DNA of 64,000 nt from Sphingomonadaceae bacterium (lineage in GTDB: Bacteria > Pseudomonadota > Alphaproteobacteria > Sphingomonadales > Sphingomonadaceae). The DNA lies in assembly GCA_947476425.1 (NCBI GenBank), contig CANJQJ010000003.1, positions 1 to 64,000 of the forward strand, given 5' to 3'. The translations under genes and the position numbers were made by a program. Of the stretch, positions 58,467 through 64,000 are shown in pieces (position 1 is the stretch's first letter; each line of letters begins with the position of its first letter). Under the pieces are notes generated by a model. That model made no database searches and had not been told where the DNA came from. It saw only the letters and a program-made list of their open reading frames with translations.

Positions 58467-59237
58467 TCAACCGGCGGACCAGCCGCCATCAACCGGCAAG
58501 ATCGCTCCGTTGATGTAGCTCGATTGGTCGGACGCAAGGAACAGGATCGCATCAGCCTGGCGTTGGGCCGCCGCCGCGCGCGGCATCAGTCCCTGGACCG
58601 GGGTCAATCGCGCAATGAAGCGGCTGTCGAACTGCTCGAGACCACCATCACCGGCGATATTAGTGATTGTCGGCCCCGGGCAGATCGCGTTGCAGCGTAT
58701 GCCCTCCTCGGCATGCATCCAGGCAATGCTGCGAGTGAGGCCGACGATGCCGTGCTTCGACACGGTATAGGCGAGCCCAGCGCCACCGCCGCGAAATCCG
58801 GCTTCGGAAGCGGTGTTGACGATGGCGCCCTTGCCCTTCGCCAACATGTGCGGCAGCACCGCGCGCGCCATCAGGAACGGCCCCGTGGTATTGACGGCCA
58901 TAACGCGATCCCAAAGCTCAAGCGACGTTTCCGCCGCGGGCTCCATGCGATCGAGTATCCCGGCATTGTTGCACAATATATCGATCTGCCCCCATTCGAG
59001 CATCGTCGCTTGGACGAAGTGATCGACGGCGACCGGATCAGTGACATCTGCCGTCACAGCACGTGCCGTGCCGCCCGCAGCGTCGATCATCGCAACGGTC
59101 TCGTGCGCCCGTTCGCCTATGATGTCGTTGACCACCACCCACGCGCCAGCCTTGGCAAGCGTCAGAGCAGCCGCGCGGCCAATGCCCGAGCCCGCGCCAG
59201 TCACGATCGCTATCTTGCCGTCAAGCTCCATGCCCAT
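58467..59237 (-). CDS. SDR family NAD(P)-dependent oxidoreductase
   Basis: A 256-residue classical SDR: cofactor loop TGAGSGIG at 13-20, NDIIG after strand 2 (NAD-type Asp), CNNAGILDRM, catalytic Ser 144, Tyr 157 and Lys 161 (YTVSK), and C-terminus INGAILPVDGGWSAG. ATG 59237 has AGGAG six bases upstream; ATG 59231 is an alternative. It is upstream of the DUF1214/MFS pair on the same strand. A ring-alcohol or hydroxysteroid-dehydrogenase-type activity is plausible but not determinable. Confidence 0.85.
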   Translation of the reverse strand: MGMELDGKIAIVTGAGSGIGRAAALTLAKAGAWVVVNDIIGERAHETVAMIDAAGGTARAVTADVTDPVAVDHFVQATMLEWGQIDILCNNAGILDRMEPAAETSLELWDRVMAVNTTGPFLMARAVLPHMLAKGKGAIVNTASEAGFRGGGAGLAYTVSKHGIVGLTRSIAWMHAEEGIRCNAICPGPTITNIAGDGGLEQFDSRFIARLTPVQGLMPRAAAAQRQADAILFLASDQSSYINGAILPVDGGWSAG

Positions 59238-59417
59238 GCCTTGCTCCTGTCCTGGTTCCAGGCTCTCGATGCCGAGCCGGATTCGAAACGCAGCCTGCCG
59301 TTTTGCACGACCGGCGAACCCGACCAAAGACAGGCGAAGCAATGATTTCGGATCAAATCTTCCCGCGCCATAGGACCCTCGATTGACGTGGGCATCGGCG
59401 TCGATCAATCCGTTCAA

Positions 59418-59894
59418 ATGAACGCAACGACGGAAACGCGAGGATCGATCCCGGGCACTCTGGCCATTTTGCTGGGATGCGCGATGCTTGCCGTCGCGGT
59501 CATCGTCGCCTTTGCCTATTGGCCGGGCCTGATGACCTGGGATGCCGTGCGTCAATATGGCCAGGTCCTCGATCGGAATTTCGACGACTGGCACCCCCCG
59601 GCAATGGAGTGGTTGTGGCTGGCGCTCGTTCCAATTCATTCCGGCCCGCAGCCGATGCTTGTGCTGCAGTTGCTGTTGTATTGGAGCGGCTTCGCGCTGC
59701 TCGCGGGGTGGGCGCTTGCAGCGCATCGTCGCGGGGTTGCCGCCGCGATCGTCGAAGCAATTAATATTTTGAGCATTTTTATGTCCTCCACTGTCGTTCG
59801 TGGGGGACTAATCGTCGCTTACGCATGTCGTCAGCATGAACAACCGAACCATCCTCGCACCGCAATCGCTGAGATCGCTCGTTTCACCGCGTGA
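59418..59894 (+). pseudogene. Truncated multi-pass membrane protein (N-terminal part only)
   Basis: The first approximately 110 residues read as the start of a large membrane protein: a transmembrane helix, then FAYWPGLMTWDAVRQYGQVLDRNFDDWHPPAMEWLW, PQPMLVLQLLLYWSGFALLAGWALAAHRRG. The WDAVRQYxQ...DWHPPxMxW loop is typical of the first periplasmic loop of glycosyltransferase-like membrane proteins in this group. After about 59755 the sequence becomes AT-rich (AGCAATTAATATTTTGAG) and the frame continues in unrelated, non-hydrophobic sequence to 59894. I read it as a deletion or insertion remnant. The start may also be GTG 59388. Confidence 0.55.
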
Positions 59895-59914
59895 GGATAT
59901 AAGACGTTACCACC

Positions 59915-60469
59915 TCAGGGCGTGCTGTCCGGCTCCTTGCCGAACCACGCAACCGCATATTCGCCGTAGATCGCCACGCCCATCGCCAGCCAGTTGGCCG
60001 AGTGCCAACGCCCCTCCTCCAGGATCACGGCAGCGTGCGGGGAACTTCCGAGCCACCCATCGATCGCGACCTCCGGAGTGACTCCTCCGGGCATCCGGTA
60101 TGCGATCTCGAAGCCATTTTCCTGATAGAAGCCATGCGTGATTTCGCGCGGCTTGCTCCACATCGAATGGGCAAAGGCATGGTCGGCGGTATAGCAGACC
60201 GGAGTCCAACTGCCTGCGTCGGACCAACTATGCATCGTGCATTGCCTGCCATATCCATCGCTGCCGCGATCGGGACGGTTGACCATCAAGTCCTGAACAT
60301 GCGCCCGTGCCACCCGGGTCAACGCCCGTGACAGCGCAATCGGCGGAAGCCCATCAGCGCGCCGTTCGGAATTGATATATTCGGCGAGGCGCCTTTCAAG
60401 TGATAAGTTTTGGACGGCTGGCTGCCACAAATGACTGGTGGCCAACAACAGAAACGCCATAATCATCAT
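59915..60469 (-). CDS. CAP-domain (SCP/PR-1-like) secreted protein
   Basis: A 184-residue protein with a signal-peptide-like start (MMIMAFLLLATSHLWQPA), then a CAP domain: LAEYINSERRADGLPPIALSRALTRVARAHVQDL, CTMHSWSDAGSWTPVCYT, GFEIAYRMPGGVTPEVAIDGWLGSSPHAAVILE, WLAMGVAIYGEYAVAWFG. His and Glu positions for the CAP cavity are present. Strong GGGGGG ribosome site. CAP proteins are exported and of varied or unknown function. It is convergent with the truncated membrane gene. Confidence 0.8.
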   Translation of the reverse strand: MMIMAFLLLATSHLWQPAVQNLSLERRLAEYINSERRADGLPPIALSRALTRVARAHVQDLMVNRPDRGSDGYGRQCTMHSWSDAGSWTPVCYTADHAFAHSMWSKPREITHGFYQENGFEIAYRMPGGVTPEVAIDGWLGSSPHAAVILEEGRWHSANWLAMGVAIYGEYAVAWFGKEPDSTP

Positions 60470-60558
60470 TCACATCCCCCCGGACGATATTGGCTGCGTT
60501 TTTCCGATAGCAAGGCTGAACCTAGTCTGACTGGCGCATAGAGACGTTAAGAGATCCG

Positions 60559-60604
60559 CTCATCCTGAGGAAGGACTGAGCCTGTCGAAGCGTCTCGCAG
60601 GACC
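60559..60604. repeat. Sphingomonad-type intergenic repeat (CTCATCCTGAGG...CTGAGCCTGTCGAAG)
   Basis: Contains CTCATCCTGAGGAAGGACTG and GCCTGTCGAAGCGTCTCGC, a dispersed repeat unit widespread in alphaproteobacterial intergenic DNA. It lies in the 148-base gap between the CAP-domain start and the FAD-oxidoreductase stop. Not present in the other gaps read here. Confidence 0.5.
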
Positions 60605-60617
60605 GCCGAAGCGCCTC

Positions 60618-62195
60618 TTACTTCATCTTTTTCATCGCCCGCAGCGCCCGGTTCGCGGCGATCCGTCCGGCAATGCCGGAGACGCCGCCGCCCGGATGCG
60701 TGCCCGCACCGCCCATCAAGAAGCCCGGGAAGGGTGGCTTGGGTCCGCCGAAGCCCGTCGCCGGACGATGCGTACCCGCGCGCAGCGCACCGAAATCGAT
60801 GTGGGTTACACAGCCATTGGTGACGTTGAGGCGCTTCTCGCGTTCGCGAGCGGTTTCCACGAAGCGGCCAACCTCGGCATCCAGTCCGTCATAATATTCG
60901 GCCAGATGGTTGATGATCGTGCCCATCGTCTTGTCCTTGAGCGCAGGCGACCATCCCTCCCGCGCGTCCACCGCCATTGCCGGCAGGTAGATGTACGCGA
61001 CCGACTGCCCCGGAGGCGCCTGGCTCGGATCGATATTGGTCATCGGCGTCAGCGAGACGGCATGCCGCGTTGGTATGTCCCCGCGCCGCGCATAGGCGAA
61101 CGCCTCGCGAACCTCTTCAGGAGTACCGATCAGCGCGACTGCCTGGTTGAGATCGGCATCGTCATGACGCAGGTCCTGATGCCGCTTGAGCGTCAATGGC
61201 CCGGACATTGCGAGATTGGCGAGGAATGGTGCCGCATTCGAGCGGTTCGACGGTGCATGCTCGATCCGCTGGACGAGCTGACGCGACACGCCGCCCGGAG
61301 TTGTAAGCCGCATCGCGGTGCGCGGATCGCAGGTCGCGATTACCATCTTGGCGCGGATCACCCTGCCATCCTCGAGCCGCACACCCTTTGCGGCGCCGTC
61401 TTCGATCAGGATCTCGGCAACTGATGCATTGAGCTCGATCTTGGCGCCCGATGCCTCGACGCTGGCCGCAAGCGCGTTCGAAAAGCTCTGCAGGCTCCCG
61501 ATCGGCTTACCCGTGCCGAGGCGGTGGAGAACTGCCATGATCATGTAGGCGGCCGCATTGCCGTCATCGTCGACCGGGCCCGCACCCGCCGCAACGCCCA
61601 GCAGCATGGCGATCGTCGCCGGATGCTCGAACCACTCGCACGCCACCTGGTCCGAGGTTCCCTTGGAGATCGCGACGAGCTGGTCCTTGAGCTTCACGCT
61701 CCGCACCGCCGCGCCGATCATCTTGGTGAGATTGCCGGCATCGGGCTTGCCCGGCTCGGCCATCATCAGCGGGAAACCGATATCCATCATCGCATCGAGG
61801 CATTTAAGGAATTCGATATAGGCCTTGCCGTCGTTGCGGCTGATCCGCGAAATATCGTCTGCAGTACGCTTTGCGTCGCGGAACACCGCGATCGAACTGC
61901 CATCGGGATGAAGATAGGCATAGCTCGGATCGGGATCGATCGTGCGCAGACCATATTTCGGAAGGTCGAAATCCTCGATGATTCCCGAACCGCGCGCAAA
62001 CATGAGCTCGACGGCACATGGAGTCACCAGATGCTGCGGTGCCTCGGGGATCATGAAGCCCGAACTGGTCATTCCACCGACCTTGGCCATCCGTTCGAGC
62101 ACGACCACTTTCTTGCCGGCCCGCGCGAGATAGCCAGCAGAAGCCATGCCATTATGGCCCGCTCCGATGACGACGACATCCACCTGTTCGCTCAT
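60618..62195 (-). CDS. Phytoene-desaturase-like NAD(P)/FAD-dependent oxidoreductase (PYROXD2/CrtI type)
   Basis: A 525-residue flavoprotein. N-terminal Rossmann motif VVVIGAGHNGMASAGYLARAGKKVVVLERMAKVGGMTSSG; central KLKDQLVAISKGTSDQVACEWFEHPATIAMLLGVAAGAGPVDDDGNAAAY; the C-terminal FAD-contact PKPPFPGFLMGGAGTHPGGGVSGIAGRIAANRAL. It belongs to COG1233 (CrtI/PYROXD2), found with catabolic SDRs as well as carotenoid genes. There are no other carotenoid genes here, so carotenoid synthesis is unlikely. It overlaps the TetR gene by 4 bases. Confidence 0.85.
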   Translation of the reverse strand: MSEQVDVVVIGAGHNGMASAGYLARAGKKVVVLERMAKVGGMTSSGFMIPEAPQHLVTPCAVELMFARGSGIIEDFDLPKYGLRTIDPDPSYAYLHPDGSSIAVFRDAKRTADDISRISRNDGKAYIEFLKCLDAMMDIGFPLMMAEPGKPDAGNLTKMIGAAVRSVKLKDQLVAISKGTSDQVACEWFEHPATIAMLLGVAAGAGPVDDDGNAAAYMIMAVLHRLGTGKPIGSLQSFSNALAASVEASGAKIELNASVAEILIEDGAAKGVRLEDGRVIRAKMVIATCDPRTAMRLTTPGGVSRQLVQRIEHAPSNRSNAAPFLANLAMSGPLTLKRHQDLRHDDADLNQAVALIGTPEEVREAFAYARRGDIPTRHAVSLTPMTNIDPSQAPPGQSVAYIYLPAMAVDAREGWSPALKDKTMGTIINHLAEYYDGLDAEVGRFVETAREREKRLNVTNGCVTHIDFGALRAGTHRPATGFGGPKPPFPGFLMGGAGTHPGGGVSGIAGRIAANRALRAMKKMK

Positions 62196-62875
62196 ATCGT
62201 TACTCCCTGTAGCGCAAGCTTGACGCTCTCAGCCCCGGCGCGCGGCCGGATCGCGGCGAGCAGCAGCCCGATCGTATAATCCACCCATTCCGCGACACCG
62301 GCTTCGGTTCTCATATCAACCGCGAGATACTCGGATAGCACCTGCCCGGTCATGAAACAGGCGGTCACCATCGAAAATGCCGCGGCATAGAATTTGTCGG
62401 CGTCGATATCCGGGTTGAACACACCCGTTGCCGCGCCGCGATCGAGCACGCGTCGAAACTGCGCCACCAGCGGCTGTGTCAGCGAGCGCAGCTTGCGCCG
62501 TTCGTTATAATGGACGCCGCGATGAAGATTCTCATCGAGTGTCAGCATCGCCCATTCGGGGAAACGGCGATACTGGTCCGCAACGTTGTGGAGATAGGCG
62601 CGGAACGCCTCGACGGGTTCTAGATGGTCATAGTCATGACCGATCAGTTCGAGGATCGCTGCTTCGTGGTTGCGGCTTACAACCTCGGCGAACAGCTCCT
62701 CTTTCGACCCGTAATAATGATAGATCAGCTGCTTGGTCCGCCCGCAGCGCCGCGCAATGTCTTCCATTCGCGCGCCCGCCAGACCACGACTGCCGAACTC
62801 CTGCCCGGCGGCCGCGACAATTGCGGCGATGGTGGCTCGCGGTGAGCGCTTGGTACCGATGGTTTCGCTTCTCAT
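62192..62875 (-). CDS. TetR-family transcriptional regulator
   Basis: A 227-residue regulator: ATIAAIVAAAGQEFGSRGLAGARMEDIARRCGRTKQLIYHYYGSKEELFAEVVSRNHEAAI is the TetR DNA-binding domain. The C-terminal part (EAFRAYLHNVADQYRRFPEWAMLTLDENLHRGVHYNER) matches TetR proteins with the TetR_C_33-like ligand domain. It overlaps and probably regulates the FAD-oxidoreductase gene downstream. Its recognition helix is nearly that of the TetR at 19656-20288. Confidence 0.85.
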   Translation of the reverse strand: MRSETIGTKRSPRATIAAIVAAAGQEFGSRGLAGARMEDIARRCGRTKQLIYHYYGSKEELFAEVVSRNHEAAILELIGHDYDHLEPVEAFRAYLHNVADQYRRFPEWAMLTLDENLHRGVHYNERRKLRSLTQPLVAQFRRVLDRGAATGVFNPDIDADKFYAAAFSMVTACFMTGQVLSEYLAVDMRTEAGVAEWVDYTIGLLLAAIRPRAGAESVKLALQGVTI

Positions 62876-62925
62876 GCTCTCGCTCCGATGCGTCGACCCG
62901 TTGGTTGATATGCCCTCGCCTGAAA

Positions 62926-63723
62926 TCAGGCCTGCGCCATGAACTCCATCAGGTCGGCATAATGTGGCTGATGGATCAGCCCGCCGCCCGAAATGGAGAT
63001 ATTCTCGCCGGTGATGTACCGGGATTCGTCCGACGCCAGGAACGCGACCAACGCCGCGATGTCGTCAGGCACACCGAATTCCGGCGTCAGTATGTGCCGC
63101 TTGATGATTTCCTTGAGCCCCGGAACGGTCTTGTCGAGCGCCTCGGTCAGCACCACGCCCGGCGAAATGCTGTTGCAACGGATGTTCTGCCGGCCATGCT
63201 GGGTCGCGACATATTTGGTGAGCGCGATCACGCCCCCCTTCGACGTGCCATAGGCGATGCGCGCGAGATCGCCCGCGGTCCCCGAGTTCGACGCTGTATT
63301 GATGATCGAGCCGCCGCCGCCCGCGATCATGTGCGGGATCGCATAACGGCATCCCAGCATATAACCACCGAGATTGACCTCGATCGTGTCCTTCCAGACA
63401 TCGAGCGGGATATCGACAGCGGTGCTGTCCAGCGGCTGGCGCTTCGGATCGGTCATCGCGGCATTGTTGTGAAGAATGTCGAGACGGCCGAAATGCGACA
63501 CCGTCCGCTCGACCATCGCCTTGACGGAATCGGCGTCCTGCGCGTCGAACTGGATCGCGATCGCACTTTCGCCGAGTGGTTCGGCGGCACGCTTCGCGCT
63601 ATCCTCGAACAGGTCCGCGATCGCAACCTTGCAGCCCTCGCTCACGAACCGCCGCGCCACCGCGGAACCGATGCCGCCACCGCCGCCGGTAATGATGGCG
63701 ACCTTGCCTTCCAGTCTCTTCAT
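62926..63723 (-). CDS. SDR family NAD(P)-dependent oxidoreductase
   Basis: A 265-residue classical SDR: TGGGGGIG at 12-19, ADLFE after strand 2 (NAD-type), HNNAAM in place of NNAG, catalytic Ser 145, Tyr 158 and Lys 162 (YGTSK), and YITGENISISGGGLIHQPHYADLMEFM at the end. It is very similar in motif layout to the SDR at 12027-12827. ATG 63723 precedes KRLEGKVAIITGG and is preferred over an upstream in-frame ATG. It is upstream of the TetR gene on the same strand, and is preceded by the next SDR-like gene. Confidence 0.85.
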   Translation of the reverse strand: MKRLEGKVAIITGGGGGIGSAVARRFVSEGCKVAIADLFEDSAKRAAEPLGESAIAIQFDAQDADSVKAMVERTVSHFGRLDILHNNAAMTDPKRQPLDSTAVDIPLDVWKDTIEVNLGGYMLGCRYAIPHMIAGGGGSIINTASNSGTAGDLARIAYGTSKGGVIALTKYVATQHGRQNIRCNSISPGVVLTEALDKTVPGLKEIIKRHILTPEFGVPDDIAALVAFLASDESRYITGENISISGGGLIHQPHYADLMEFMAQA

Positions 63724-63757
63724 CTCGATCCTCTCCGGTTTCTTGCGCGCCAGCTTT

Positions 63758-64000
63758 TTACTGTGCGCTACCGTCATATTGTGCGGCATAGGCGATCATC
63801 GCCTCGAGCCGGATGCGGCGTTGCTCTTCGATCTCTGGGATCTGCGCCTCTTCAGGCCCATCTGGGAAGAAATACATCGGCTGCTTGCCAAGCTTGGCAA
63901 GCACTACCGCGGCAACGTCCGCCGGGTCATAGGCATGACTGATATCCCAGCCGATGCCCTCGATTGCCTTGCGCAGCGAAGGCGTATCCATCGTGGGCGC
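63758..64000 (-). CDS. SDR-like protein, C-terminal end (gene runs off the window)
   Basis: Eighty residues before stop TAA at 63758-63760, with the frame open to the window edge. Reads TPSLRKAIEGIGWDISHAYDPADVAAVVLAKLGKQPMYFFPDGPEEAQIPEIEEQRRIRLEAMIAYAAQYD. The segment DPADVAAxVLAxLGxxPxYF is the usual end of short-chain dehydrogenases of the type with a long C-terminal extension. The catalytic part lies beyond the window, so identity is tentative. Confidence 0.55.
   Translation of the reverse strand, partial: APTMDTPSLRKAIEGIGWDISHAYDPADVAAVVLAKLGKQPMYFFPDGPEEAQIPEIEEQRRIRLEAMIAYAAQYDGSAQ

Noticed and set aside
60618-62195. Phytoene desaturase of a carotenoid pathway
   Set aside because: The motifs fit the broader COG1233 group, and no crtB, crtY, crtZ or similar genes lie nearby. 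A TetR partner and SDR context suggest catabolism.
1-64000. CRISPR arrays, tRNA and rRNA genes, or phage genes
   Set aside because: No regular direct repeats, cloverleaf-type sequence or phage structural genes were seen on either strand in a reading by eye. A dedicated scan was not possible.

Overview
The window looks like chromosome of a GC-rich alphaproteobacterium, most likely a sphingomonad (Sphingomonas, Rhizorhabdus or Sphingobium type). This rests on the mixture of gene families: Rieske oxygenases, P450s, SDRs, SnoaL-like and EthD proteins, DUF1214 and DUF3175 proteins. It also rests on intergenic repeat types I recognise from that group. No rRNA, tRNA or CRISPR array was seen. Genus assignment is inference.

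Layout. 0-6.6 kb: the right end of an IS5-type insertion sequence, a membrane-SET-domain fusion gene, small secreted proteins, a DUF2946/outer-membrane pair, and short stress-type genes, three of which have general-stress-like (EcfG-type) promoter candidates. 3.4-5.5 kb and 6.8-24.1 kb: a first catabolic block. It holds two single-subunit molybdopterin oxidoreductases, an FMN reductase, an alpha/beta hydrolase, a PLP lyase-type enzyme, SDRs, SnoaL/EthD proteins, a P450 with a divergent [2Fe-2S] ferredoxin, a PQQ-dependent membrane dehydrogenase and a Rieske oxygenase. At about 24.30 kb two convergent genes appear to have lost their natural 3' ends, suggesting an old recombination joint.

24.3-43.9 kb: a second catabolic block. 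A seven-gene minus-strand run (P450, acyl-CoA-dehydrogenase-like monooxygenase, NTF2-like, VOC, Rieske alpha, Rieske beta, AraC) is followed by a luciferase-type oxidoreductase, a PRISE-type (progesterone 5-beta-reductase-like) reductase, a 3-ketosteroid-dehydrogenase-like flavoprotein, an Old-Yellow-Enzyme/dienoyl-CoA-reductase fusion, a third P450, a fumarylacetoacetase-like hydrolase and a DUF1214 protein. The combination suggests aerobic breakdown of a polycyclic or alicyclic terpenoid- or steroid-like compound. The substrate cannot be read from sequence.

44-47.4 kb: an extracytoplasmic-function module of sigma factor, anti-sigma factor, secreted S8 protease and secreted Gly/Ala/Ser-rich protein. 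The promoters share one motif, which is laid out as a bidirectional palindrome between the sigma and protease genes. 47.4-49 kb: esterase, peroxiredoxin and a small protein. 49-54.7 kb: a MarR-controlled tripartite efflux operon (outer-membrane lipoprotein, HlyD, 14-TM MFS) ending in a methyltransferase. 54.8-64 kb: further oxidoreductases, an MFS transporter, a second DUF1214 protein, several SDRs, a truncated membrane-protein gene, a CAP-domain protein, and a TetR / FAD-oxidoreductase pair.
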